A stretch of DNA of 64,000 nt, from positions 62,001 to 126,000 of the forward strand of contig NW_024881671.1 of the NCBI RefSeq assembly GCF_019059575.1. Reading direction: 5' to 3'. Of the stretch, positions 12,072 to 21,898 are shown piece by piece. How positions within the stretch are numbered: position 1 is the stretch's first letter; each line of letters opens with the position of its first letter. A program made the translations under genes and the position numbers. Origin of the DNA: Amphibalanus amphitrite (taxonomy: Eukaryota > Arthropoda > Thecostraca > Balanomorpha > Balanidae). The notes under the pieces are model-generated. The model was not told the DNA's origin, did no database searches, and worked only from the letters and a program-made list of their open reading frames with translations.

Positions 12072-13085
12072 TTAACCCGCGCACCGACGGGGGTCTGCGC
12101 CAACTTCGCACCGACGGGGGGGGGGGGGGCGGATGACCGCCCCCCCCCCTGAGATCTCGAGAACGAAGCAAGATAGTGACAAGCGGTAAAGGGCATCGGA
12201 TACGCACGGCCAAGATCTACAATTTTTACAAAGGTCATTTTCAGGTCAGGTCAAAGATGACGTCACAGGGGTCGAAAAAGTCAAAATGGCGGCGCTAGAT
12301 ATGGAGAGTTTTTCTCGAATAACTTTCGAATTAGTCAAGATAGGAACAAACTAAGGGCATCATCGTGATCCTCTCGTCAATCCGCATCGAATGATATATA
12401 TGTTGACCTCGAAAGGTCAAGGTCAAAGGTTGACCTCAGGTCACGTGACCTCGAGGTCATCATGTATATCATTCGATGCGTCTTGACGAGCTGAACACAA
12501 TGAGACCATCCACGCGTCTGTATCTTGTTCCTGTACGGAGTTATTGGCCAAAAACCTTTGGTGACCTTTGATGACGTCACATGACCTCACAGCTGCCCAA
12601 CAGCAAAACAGACCTCAAGGTAGTGAAGGTTGATCGTATATGAAGTCATGTAGGGTATATGGGGCCATTCCGACCCGTTTTAGTGGTAAAAACAGGGAGT
12701 TGATTTTTCCCCCATTGACTTATAATGGGGAGGTCGCGATATTGACCTGACCTTAGGTCACCGATATCAAAATTCCGAGATATACAAATTGTAGCTACTA
12801 ATGACCTAATAATATCCTGCGACTTTCAAAGGCCTCCGACATCTACTGTAGCTCTGGCACGGTGACAAAGTTGCAAAAAAGTGACTTGAGGTTGGGTCAT
12901 TCAAAGTGACCTGGTGACCTGACCTTAAAAGGTAGGAGGTTCAAACTTGCACACCATGTGTAAAGTTGATGAGGTTATAGTCATACCAAATTTCGCGGCG
13001 TTACGCGCCGCGGTTTTCCCGCTATTCGCGAAAAACCTCAGGGGGGGGGGGCGGATATCCGGCCCCCCGTCGGTGCGAGGGTTAA
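12072..13085 (+). mobile_element. TTAA element, family C (1014 bp, non-coding)
   Basis: TTAACCCGCGCACCGACGG at the left and CCGTCGGTGCGAGGGTTAA at the right. Hairpin cores are CGGATGACCG (left) and CGGATATCCG (right). A near-identical inverted copy lies at 57816-58831. The interior contains AGGTCA half-sites, TGACGTCA near 12258, and CATCGAATGATATA with its inverse, a palindromic core around 12395-12480. Confidence 0.92.
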
Positions 13086-13309
13086 AAGCAGACATGCGCA
13101 TGGATCCGAGAAAATGGATCTGGGATCTGATCCCATGGATCCTGATCTCGGATCCGACGGGATCATAGATCCAGCTCTGTAATTTATCCAGAGATCCGTA
13201 GGGATCACAGATCCGAGTCTCATTTTTTGCTTGAGATCCAGTGAGATCATAGATCCTCACTTATTTTTTTTTGTCAACACATATATCCAAAAAAAGCGCT
13301 TGTTTCAAG

Positions 13310-14506
13310 TTAACCCGCGCCCTGCTGGGGGGGGGGTGTTTGAACACCCCCCCCCTTGTGGTTTTTCGCGAATATCTCAAAAACGGCGGCGCGGAGCGCC
13401 GCCGTTTTTGGTACACCTTATCATACATCAATTCTACACATGTTGTGAAAATTTCAGACCAAGGTCATTCAAGGTCAGGTCACCAGGTCACTTGAAGTGA
13501 CCTCACCTCATAAAAACTTTCAATGTCTGTCATAGCTACACCGAGTGACCGATCGCTTTGAAACTTTCAGCGATTGCTAAGAGCAATAGCATGTACAAAA
13601 TGTATATCTCAGAATTTTGATATCGATGACCTAAGGTCAGGTCAATTTTGCGACCTCCCCATTATAAGTCAATGGGAGAAAATTGAAATGCGCGTCTTTT
13701 GGATGAAAGACATTATAAACACTCCCAACCACCGAATTACAAGTAGTTTAGACACACTGAACAGGAAAATGGTGTCCGTGACCCTTGTTTATGCCCTGAG
13801 GTCATCTTAGGTCACGAATGGTATCTAACAGTTTTTCGCAAATAACTTTTGATAGAGGCATGCTAGAGCGATGAAAACGCCTTAGATGTGTTCAGCTCGA
13901 CGATACGGATCGACTGATATGCAACATGACCCTTTCCGGTCAGGTCATGACCTTGACCTGAGGTCAAATTTTCAAGTTGACCTTTCAAGGTCAAGTTATA
14001 GTTCATTCGATGCGTCTTGACGAGAGGAACACGATGCCGGTTAAAGTAAGCTCGTACAAGGCTTGGGTCAAAAGTTATTGCAGAAAAACTGTTTTCAAAA
14101 AAATCGGCTATTTTTGCAGTTTTTGCCCCCTGCAGGCAAAACCGTTGACGTTAGGTCAAATCTGAGAGAATTACTCAGAAAGGGCGTTAATAGGGCTATC
14201 GAATGCGCTTTTCCGCGGCGCTGTAGCTCTATTGGTTCCCGAGTTATGCGTTGGCTTCTTGGAAATTTTCGACATTCGACCTAGAAATCGGCGAAATTTT
14301 GCCTTCAATGACCTCTGGTGACCTGACCTTTGACCTGACCAAAAAATTGACCGAAGTGATTTCGTCATTATTTTTGACGCTCTTTCGAATGCCGCCTTCC
14401 GCGTATCGCTACGTAGACCAGGAGCCGAGTTACAAGGGGGGGGGGTTGTTCAAACACCCCCCAGCAGGGCGTGGAAATCCAGGACCCCCAGCCGGGCGCG
14501 GGTTAA
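13310..14506 (+). mobile_element. TTAA element, family D (1197 bp, non-coding)
   Basis: Ends are TTAACCCGCGCCCTGCTGGGG and GCCGGGCGCGGGTTAA, with hairpin core TGTTTGAACA at both ends. Left subterminal TTCGCGAATATCTC is followed by CGGCGGCGC/GCGCCGCCG. Many TGACCT/AGGTCA half-sites are present and no protein is encoded. Confidence 0.9.
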
Positions 14507-14577
14507 AAACGCTCTGTTTCAGTGATTTTATGTGATCGCACGTCATAATCCATAGTTTTGTGTCACTTATTGGCATA

Positions 14578-15937
14578 CAGGGTGTATCAGAATTATCCGG
14601 ACACTTTGTTTTCCCCTCTGATTTGGAAAAAAAGAGAAGATTGCATTTTCAGTTTATTTTCCGATGTAGCCGCCCTTCATAGCGATACAGTCACGCATAC
14701 GCTGGGGCATCCCTGCCACCAGGTTCTCCAGCACATCGGGCTTGATCCGGCCCCACGCCTTTTTGAGCTGTCCTGCCAGCTCGCCGGCGCTGGTAGCCGG
14801 TGTCATCTTGTCGACCTCTTGCTGAACGATGGCCCAGAGGTTTTCGATCGGGTTGAGATCGGGGCTGTTACCGGGCCATACGCCACGCTCCCAGAAGTCG
14901 GACAGGTGCTGGAGACACCACTGCTGTGTTTTCTGGGCCGTGTGCGGTGGAGCGCCGTCCTGCATGAAGATGGCCCGGCTTGTGTCCGTCATCAGAGAGC
15001 GCTTCAGAACGCCGCCTGTCTCAGCCGTTCGGTGGATGGCGTCCAGACAATCCTTGGCGAGGATGTTCTCTCGGTAATACTCTCCGTTGATGACAACTTT
15101 TGGGGGCACCACGTGCAGCTGGGAGAGCGCACGGTGGGACATCATTCCCCAGACATGCACCTTCTCAGAATGCTTGACTGTGGGGACGGTCTGCACGTCT
15201 GAGCTGCTGGCCACCCACACGCGGTCGTTTTGTCGGTTTGGCGGGTGTTACAGCTCGTACGGCGACTCGTCCGACCTCATGACCCGCTGCCAGTCTTCCA
15301 CTGACGCACTTTTTCGCTCCCGTGCGAACTTCAGACGGTCAGCACGCTGTTTTTCAGTCAGCTTTCGCGATTTTTTCAGCTTCAGCGGCCTCATCCCTAG
15401 ATTTTCGCGGAGATAGCGGTGAACTGTTGCAGGGGATACCTTGTAGCCTGCATTGGTGAGGCGTCTCGAGAGTTTTCGGGTCGATTGATGCCGTTTACCA
15501 GGCGCCATCTTGATCACTCTCTTCACCACCGGATGGAGCGTGCTCTTGCGAACACGACCGGGCTGACTGGCGAGCCCCTGGCCCAGCTTCTCTCTTTTTA
15601 ACCAGAGGTAAAGATGGCTTCTGCTGATACTGAGTTGCCTGCAGACCATCTTTGGCCTCATCCGTCCATGCACCATCCCCACAGCTTTGCCACGAAACGA
15701 GGTGCTGTAGTTTTTCGCCATACCCTTCTGACGCTCAGATACACCAACGAACTGTTCGGCGACCTGACCTCTACTGACCGGCCGGGTCAAAGGTCAGCGG
15801 CGAATGGCAGACGGATGAGGTGCACGGTGGTCTCAGGCTGGTATTTACCCAACCTTTAAATTCATACAGCTCCATAACGGACAGAGACAGCAGAAATACG
15901 AGAAAACAAAGTGTCCGGATATTTCTGAGACACCCTG
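14578..15937 (-). mobile_element. Tc1/mariner element (1360 bp), TA target duplication
   Basis: Terminal inverted repeats CAGGGTGTATCAGAATTATC and GATATTTCTGAGACACCCTG share TCCGGACACTTTGTTTTC just inside, and TA flanks both ends (14576-14577 and 15938-15939). Arms are about 37 bp. The element carries one transposase gene on the minus strand. Intact ends and a nearly open gene point to recent insertion. Confidence 0.95.
14654..15790 (-). pseudogene. Tc1/mariner transposase, DD37E spacing, one in-frame stop
   Basis: A single frame from 15790 to 14654 encodes about 377 residues broken only by a TAA at 15250-15248. The most likely Met is MAKNYSTSFRGKAV, residue 24. The N-terminal helix-turn-helix region includes MVCRQLSISRSHLYLWL and TRKLSRRLTNAGYKVS. 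Catalytic residues are the Asp in RVMRSDESPYE, the Asp in IFMQDGAPPHTA and the Glu in SPDLNPIENLW. I count 37 residues between the second Asp and the Glu, so DD37E rather than the usual Tc1 DD34E. The stop follows DESPYEL directly, so the copy is non-functional unless read through, but it must have decayed very recently. Confidence 0.92.
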
Positions 15938-15959
15938 TAGAGACCCTTTAAAACATGGT

Positions 15960-16161
15960 TTCAAAATTCAAATGTGGTGCATGGTGGGATCCACTCAGAT
16001 CATAGATCCTTGTTCTTAATTTATCGTCAGATCATATGAGATCATAGATCCAAGATGCATTTTTCACGCCGGATCCAGTGGGATCATAGATCCCAACCTG
16101 TACTTTGCTTCTAGATTCACTGAGATCATAGATCCATCACTCGGATCCATGCACATATCTG
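15960..16161. repeat. GATCATAGATCC subterminal repeat array
   Basis: Units of about 40 bp (GGGATCATAGATCC and variants) form the right subterminal part of the hAT element 13089-16161. A matching array occupies 13089-13265. Confidence 0.8.
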
Positions 16162-16169
16162 GTTAAAAG

Positions 16170-16560
16170 GCACTCGCAGCACTCTGAACCCGCGCCAAGT
16201 CGGCCGGGTCGGCCAAGGGTCGGCCGAGTTGACTCGAGTTGACTCACGTGGGCAACAGGGATCAACTCAGTTCTGCTTCCCTCTTTCCATATCAAGAATA
16301 CCTAATATTTATGTGTAAACATATAATTTGGTTTTCTCAGTCAAATATATTTACGTTATATTTGGCTTAATAAATATTTATTAAATGATATAACTAGGTT
16401 ATATTATTCGAAGATGATTTTAATCATTGTCATTCAATACATGATCCTTTTGTTAATTTTTAAACCAATGTTAAAAATTACTCTTGTTTTTAAAGTCGAC
16501 ATTTTTTTAAATACATTGTTTTAGAGTAGTGACACTATATGTTATCCTTTTCGGCACAGG
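16170..16560. other. AT-rich interior of the large hAT element; short GGCCGGGTCGGCC repeats at its start
   Basis: About 16190-16250 has GGCCGAGTTGACTCGAGTTGAC-type near-repeats; the remainder is AT-rich without recognisable coding or RNA features. Confidence 0.4.
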
Positions 16561-16649
16561 GAATTATCTTGATACCGTCGACCAGGGGTGTAGGAACGTC
16601 ACGAAAAGTGGGGAGGGGGCAGCCCCCGGCCAGGGAAGCTTTGATGTCA

Positions 16650-17840
16650 CTTTGTGAGAAACCCAATACGTGGGCCGCAGCAGGGTCCTCGTGTGCCGCA
16701 GAAGGGCCCATAGGCCGCAGCAACCCCCTCCCCCTACAGCAGGGCCCCCGTGAGCCGTAGCAGGGGGCCCCTTCAGTTGCAGTTTTGTCTCGCGGGCCAC
16801 AACAGGGTCCTTGCGGGTCGCAGTAGGGCCTCACGCGGTCTGCAGCAGGTTCCCCGCCAGCCACAGTAGGGCCCCGCGGTCTGCAAGACTAGGGGCCCCA
16901 CGGGCCGCAGAAGGGCCCTGGCGAACCATGGGCCCAAACGTGGCGAGGCAGGGCCTCACGTGCCGAAGCAGGGCACCCTCAAGCTACAGAAGGGCCCCAA
17001 GGTCTGTAGAAGGGCCCCCGCGATCCGCAGCAGGGGCCCCCGTGGCCGCAGCTGGGCCCCCGAGAGCCCCAACAGGGGGCCCCCGTGGCCGCAGCAGGGG
17101 CTCCCGCGGCCGCAGCAGGGCCCCGCGAGCCCCAGCAGGGCCCCCGAGCCGCAGTAGGGCCCGCATTCTACAGCATGGGCCCCCGAGCCGTAGCAGGGCC
17201 CCCCGAGAGCCGCAGCAGGGCCCTCTCAAGCTACAGAAGGGCCCGCGAGCCGCAGCAGGGCCCCGCGAGCCGCAGCGGAGACCCCCCGTGGCCGCAGCAG
17301 GGCCCCGAGAGCCCCAACAGGGGCCCCCGCAGCCGCAGCAGGGGCTCCCGCGGTGTCTAGCAGGGCCCCAGAGGCGCAACAGGGGCCCCGCATTCTGTAG
17401 CAGGGGCCCCCCGAGCCGTAGCAGGGCCCCCGCGAGCCGCAGCGGGCCCCCGTGGCCGCAGCAGGGGCCCCCGTGGCCGCAGCAGGGCCCTCGAGAGCCC
17501 CAACAGGGGCCCCCGCGGCCGCAGCAGGGCCCCGCGGGCTGCAGCAGGCCCCCGCGGTGTTTAGCACGGCCCCAGAGGCGCAGCAGGGCCCCCGCATTCT
17601 GTAGCAGGGGGGGCGAGCCGCAGCAGGGCCCCGCGAGGCGCAGCGGGGCCCCCGTGGCCGCAGCAGGGGCCACCGTGGCCGCAGCTGGGCCCCCGAGAGC
17701 CCCAACGGGGGCCCCCGCGAGCCGCAGCAGGGGCCCCCGTGGCCGCAGCTGGGCCCCCGAGAGCCCCAACAGGGGCCCCAGCGGCCACAGCAGGGGCTCC
17801 CGCGGTCGCAGCAGGGCCCCCGCGAGCCACAGCAGGGCAT
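16650..17840. repeat. 21-bp GC-rich minisatellite (GCAGCAGGGCCCCCGCGAGCC)
   Basis: About 1.2 kb of degenerate 21-bp units. The unit length is a multiple of three and lacks stops, so long frames stay open on both strands, over 370 codons on plus, reading as Arg/Pro/Gln or Gly/Pro/Cys/Leu repeats. I regard these as artefacts. The array ends next to the right terminus of the hAT element. Confidence 0.88.
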
Positions 17841-18044
17841 CGCCTAGTCGAAAAAGTGGTCCGACTAGTCGGAAAAGTCGGACCGGTGTCGACGTCCCTG
17901 TACAAAGTCATGATGTGATCTTTTCGTTTCGTTCTTGAAATAGATTATAATACATTTTGTGATGTTCGCTACAATTTTTTTTTCTTCGCAAATAAGGTCG
18001 CCCGCACAGCCTATTCATAAAACTGAGGGCCATAGTTACCTATA

Positions 18045-18972
18045 GGGGAGATCCGTGTAAGACGCCCAGGGTCGGTAAGAGGCCCCATCGCTTTTTTTAC
18101 CAAACCAATAATGTTATTTATTTTTTAATGTTCTGGTAAAGCAGAAGCCCTCTTGAAACAACAACTCACGAAACCTGAGGTATCAGGTGCGTCGCAGCGA
18201 CTTTTGGTAAGCCTGTTTCTGTTTTTGCCCCTTTACTTGCTAGATATATGCATCTTTATCACCCTTATATATCTGAAAAAACAATGGCTATCAAATGCAG
18301 TCTTATCTCATCGAAATTGTCACAATGTTAGCTTCAGAATAGACCATGTTCTGGTGCGCTGCAAATGTCTCATAAACCATAAATATTGTGGACGTTAAAA
18401 CACTGCATTTTTTTAAGAGGCCCTCCCTTCGAGGATGATAAAACGCCCCCCGATAAAAAACGCCCCCGATGCTAAAACGCCTGCACCTGCGGCAGGCGTG
18501 GCATTCTTTTTTCAAGGAGTTTGTTTTTGTTTCTTTTTTATGTTTCTTTTCTTAGAGGTAATAGGTACAATTTTCGTTGGTGATCAGCGTTTGGTTGTGC
18601 TAGTTTTCGCATTGTTCGAGCGCTTTGGAAGTGTTATTGGTTTCGATAACACCGTATTTGCTTAGCTTTTCGAAATAAAAGGCCTTGCAGCTGTGTTCGC
18701 AAAGCGTCTTTTACAACTCGACTTGACTTGTAAAACGCCCGAGGGGGGGGGGGGGCGTCTTACCATACCCATAGTGTAAGAGGCCCTTTTGCAACTTTTT
18801 CCAAAATGTTAAAGTTTACGGTTTGTGTACCCCCTAGATTCATTTTGAATGCAAATATGTATGGGAAAATGATGCATGCTCACAGCGCATGCACACGTTA
18901 GCTCTTAAATATTATCAGTTGTCTAAAAATAGCAACTGAGCTTAAGGGGGGGCCTCCTGCACCACTCTCCCC
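18045..18972. mobile_element. 0.93-kb MITE with TAGGGGAGA ends
   Basis: TA then GGGGAGA at the left (18043) and TCTCCCC then TA at the right (18973) are flanking inverted ends. Inside, GTAAGACGCC (left) and GGCGTCTTAC (about 18754-18763) form inverted subterminal motifs with TAAGAGGCCC repeats. Ends resemble the element at 44474-45400. No coding capacity was recognised. Confidence 0.6.
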
Positions 18973-20233
18973 TAAGGGAACGTTCATAAAGTACAAAATT
19001 GGCTAAATTCTTTCAAATTTCGATCGATTTGAGGCAAGGTGAAAATTCTATGAAATTTCGATTGCCGCATCATTTTGGAATCGTCTTGAAACGAACTATG
19101 AGAAAAACTCGGTTCCCGCGGTTTCGGACAACTTTTATGCATATCGGACCACCCTAGCCGGAGGGGGTTGGTACGACCCCCCTCGCGTTTGGCCCCTGAT
19201 CGAGCTAGAGCTTCGCGGAAAAAAACGAGCGTGTTGCCCGTCACGAGAGGAAGCCGATCATACCCAATTTTAAGGTCCTAGGTCATCGGGTGACCTTCCA
19301 GGTCAGGTCAATGACCCGAAAACCGGGAAAATCGGGACCTGTTAGAAAGTCGTAAAGTGTGGCTGCCATGTGGTTTTCCGGAGTGCTGATCACGAATATC
19401 GTGTTAGTTTTGGTCAGAGATGATGTCTTCAAGCATTTAGACCAGGTCGGGTCAGGTCAGGTCAGGTCAACCGGTAGGGGTTGTGACGGGTATTCGTAAT
19501 ACGTGTCAACCGCCTCTGACAGCTTGGTAACATGTTACGAAGGCACCAAAACTACTTCGTAAAAGTTCAAATGGTTGCTAAATTCGAATTCAGCTCCAAA
19601 AACTAGCCTAGAAACATGTAAAACTCGAAAAAGTGAACCGAGGTCACCCGAGGTCACCAAAGGTCAATGACCTGACCTGACCTTCAGGTGACCTTGACAC
19701 CCACCCTAATGTATAGGAGCAACATCAAATCACATGTTTGAACGTTTGAAACCACGAAAAGCTTGCAAACGCGCGGCTAATGCGAGCCGACATACGCGGA
19801 ATCGCGATTCCGGCCAAACATGGTCTCGGAAAAGAGGTCACAGGTCAAAGGTCATTTGGGTCAGGGTCATGAAATTTTCAGGGTAGGTGTAAAATTGATC
19901 AATGCGTGGGTACTGAAAGTTTCGTCGCGATCGGCCGCTTTTTACGCGAGTTATTCGCGAAAAACCTTAGGGGGGTGCATCAACCCCCCCCCCTCTGTGC
20001 CGGCGGCTGAGACCGCTATACAGTATACATAATAAGGTATCTAGCTAAATCTGTTTTCGTGATTACTCCTGATTTGTGACTATACTAATGCCGGTTGGGG
20101 CATTTATGACCCATGCTTATAACTTGAGAACCGATGGAACAATTTTTTTAAGCTTGCACAGTTTTCTTGCTGGAACCCGTGTGGCTAACATTTGTTAAGG
20201 ACAACATAAGAATCAAAAATTAAAATTCCGGCA

Positions 20234-21454
20234 TTAACCCGGCACCGCCTGGGCTATTTCCGTACCCACGACAGCCTGGGGGGGGGGTCGGATCCGACCC
20301 CCCCCCCCCTGTTATCTCGAGAACCAATGGTCGTATCGAGCCCCGCGAGGCGGCGTTCGAAAGGTCTCTACGAGACCTTCCCAAAGCACTCTTAAGATTT
20401 TAAGATTGAGGTCAACTTTCGGGTCAAGGTCAGGTCAAAGGTCAAATTCAGGGGTTTTGCATGATTAGGCTTACGGACAGCGGAATCGATAGCTGCTGCT
20501 CGAAACTCACCAAGAATGACCTCAAAGGCCTAGTGAAGGTACCATGTGCGTATAGGGGTCATACTAAGTACGGGTCAAGGTCAGGTCAGGTCACGAAAGG
20601 TCACGGTTTTCAATTTCTGCTACATGGGCGTGCGACACACGTTTTATGGCTTATATTTTCACGCCGAATCCGATGGTAGTGGTTATATGTGACCCCAAGT
20701 CACTGTGCTGGTGATAAGTTTGCATTGAAAGCATAAAAAATCGTTTATACTATACGAGGGCTGAGAAAAAAGGTCAATTTTTCAACTTTTTATTTTTGAC
20801 ATAAAAATGCACTTTTCTAGACGAGCTTTGTCCCAGGAATCTAGTGGTGCCATTTGTTTTCACATGTGATGTTCAGAAGTGCCTCTAAATAACGAAAATG
20901 CTTATGACGTCACCATGCCCTATGCATGTTGGAGCTATTTTTTACAATTTGGGGGTCAAAAATCAAGATAGAAAGTTGAAATTTGGGGCATCTAATGTTC
21001 TAATAGAGCTCTACAACATATACTCCGGTTTTTTGAAAATTCCCAAAATTTTGGATTTTATTAGCTGTTTTCCAAAAAATATAGTTTTTTTAATTTTTAG
21101 GGGTGAAAAACGCACTTTATGGAAAACCCGAGATAGCCATTTTAAGGAACTCGTTGAGCTGCGTCTTTTCATGTCCTTAATTTGCAATTTGCTTTAAACC
21201 CTGATTTTTGGCGATTTTTTAAACATTTACCACTTTTTGACTAAAAACGCCATGTAGTTACATCACTAAAATCGATATATCTCAAAATTTTTTGGAAATT
21301 TTTTTCTTAAAAATTGCACAGGAGACGTCAAATTGATGGGGGAGAAGGTATGCCAAGTTTCAAGTAGATAGGGAAAGTGGTTCATGAGTTATTCAAGAAA
21401 AACGGAGGGGGGGGGGGTCGGATCCGACCCCCCCCCCAGGCGGTCGCGGGTTAA
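20234..21454 (+). mobile_element. TTAA element, family E (1221 bp, non-coding)
   Basis: Ends are TTAACCCGGCACCGCCTGG and CAGGCGGTCGCGGGTTAA. Both hairpins have the same palindrome, TCGGATCCGA, between G and C tracts. Left subterminal TTATCTCGAGAACC; interior with AGGTCA half-sites. It lies about 440 bp downstream of the RRP9 stop. Confidence 0.9.
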
Positions 21455-21898
21455 TGGGTTGCCGACTTTGATATTTTTTTGACAAATTGTCGAAATTACC
21501 TATCTCACGAATTTATATATATGCCTTATCTCTAAAAACGGCTAGAATCATTGAAAACGTTTTGTGAATAGTGCACTGTATTACAGCCATTTTCATATTT
21601 CGCTTACCCACCGACACATTCGTATTACGCATAACACAAAGGAGACCTTTCGGTAAACAGACGGCAGCGGATGGAGCCGACGCGTCCAACCATTGCCGGC
21701 AACCAGCACCAGCTCCGCCCTCCCGTGACCAGTCGGTAGACCACCAGGTCCGGGAAAACAACGGTCGGTGACACACGGTCAGCCCGGGCACTCATCGACA
21801 AAGTAGCGTAACAAAAACGCTTCTTGGACACCGTACAGTAAAACGAGTGCCGTAAACCCTATCCGTTTTCCAGCACCGGCTCCTACTGCGTCGGCGCG
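21455..21898. other. Region downstream of the RRP9 stop codon (probable 3' UTR)
   Basis: The sequence contains the presumed 3' UTR of RRP9 on the minus strand. No clear AATAAA was identified close to the stop. Confidence 0.4.

Larger units (their letters stand above)
13089..16161. mobile_element. hAT-type element with GATCATAGATCC repeats, duplication GTTAAAAG, hosting two insertions
   Basis: Left terminus CAGACATGCGCATGGATCC and right terminus GGATCCATGCACATATCTG are flanked by GTTAAAAG (13081-13088 and 16162-16169). Both subterminal regions hold degenerate units like GGATCCACTGAGATCATAGATCC. A TTAA element (13310-14506) and a Tc1 element (14578-15937) are inserted in it. The 5' duplication overlaps the terminal TTAA of the family C element, so this hAT arrived after it. 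A relative lies at 42176-44329. Confidence 0.88.
11197..17900. mobile_element. Large hAT-type element with 8-bp duplication TACAAAGT
   Basis: Left terminus CAGGGGCGTCGACG follows TACAAAGT (11189-11196); right terminus GTGTCGACGTCCCTG precedes TACAAAGT (17901-17908). GGTCCGACTTTTTC at the left is matched by GAAAAAGTGGTCCGAC at the right. It lies just downstream of the broken transposase and hosts a MITE, a TTAA element, another hAT element and a long GC minisatellite. No transposase of its own is seen. Confidence 0.85.
9039..19156 (+). mobile_element. hAT-like element with long terminal inverted repeats, carrying a broken transposase and further insertions
   Basis: The left end (about 9039-9210, TAGGGGGTCCGAAATG then AGTTGTCCGAAACCACGGGAA) is inverted at about 18985-19156. 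Shared landmarks are GGTTCCCGCGGTTTCGGACA, TTTGAGGCAAGGTGAAA and AAATTGGCTAAATT. The arms are about 170 bp and diverged. The element encloses the transposase-like gene at 9365-11085, a 6.7-kb hAT element (11197-17900) and a 0.9-kb MITE (18045-18972). The target duplication cannot be read because the left flank is a G-run. Confidence 0.65.
8983..20012. mobile_element. Decayed A-like TTAA element split by a 10-kb hAT-like insertion
   Basis: The left remnant is TTAACCCTCGCCGGCACAGG with a G-tract (8983-9038). The right remnant runs from about 19157 (GGTACGACCCCCC, then sequence matching the inverse of 46720-46860) to TTCGCGAAAAACC, a C-tract and CTGTGCCGGCGGCTGAG (about 20012). The arms CCGGCACAG and CTGTGCCGG pair. 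The right TTAA is mutated. The right part is rich in AGGTCA half-sites. Confidence 0.6.

Noticed and set aside
12110..12150. Long G-runs and C-runs as sequencing gaps or contamination
   Set aside because: They recur in the same place in every TTAA element, with a palindrome in most, so they are genuine element structure; exact run lengths may still be unreliable.
16811..17938. A 375-codon plus-strand frame and several minus-strand frames over 200 codons
   Set aside because: They coincide with a 21-bp GC-rich tandem repeat that leaves multiple frames open on both strands; composition is pure repeat and no domain is visible.
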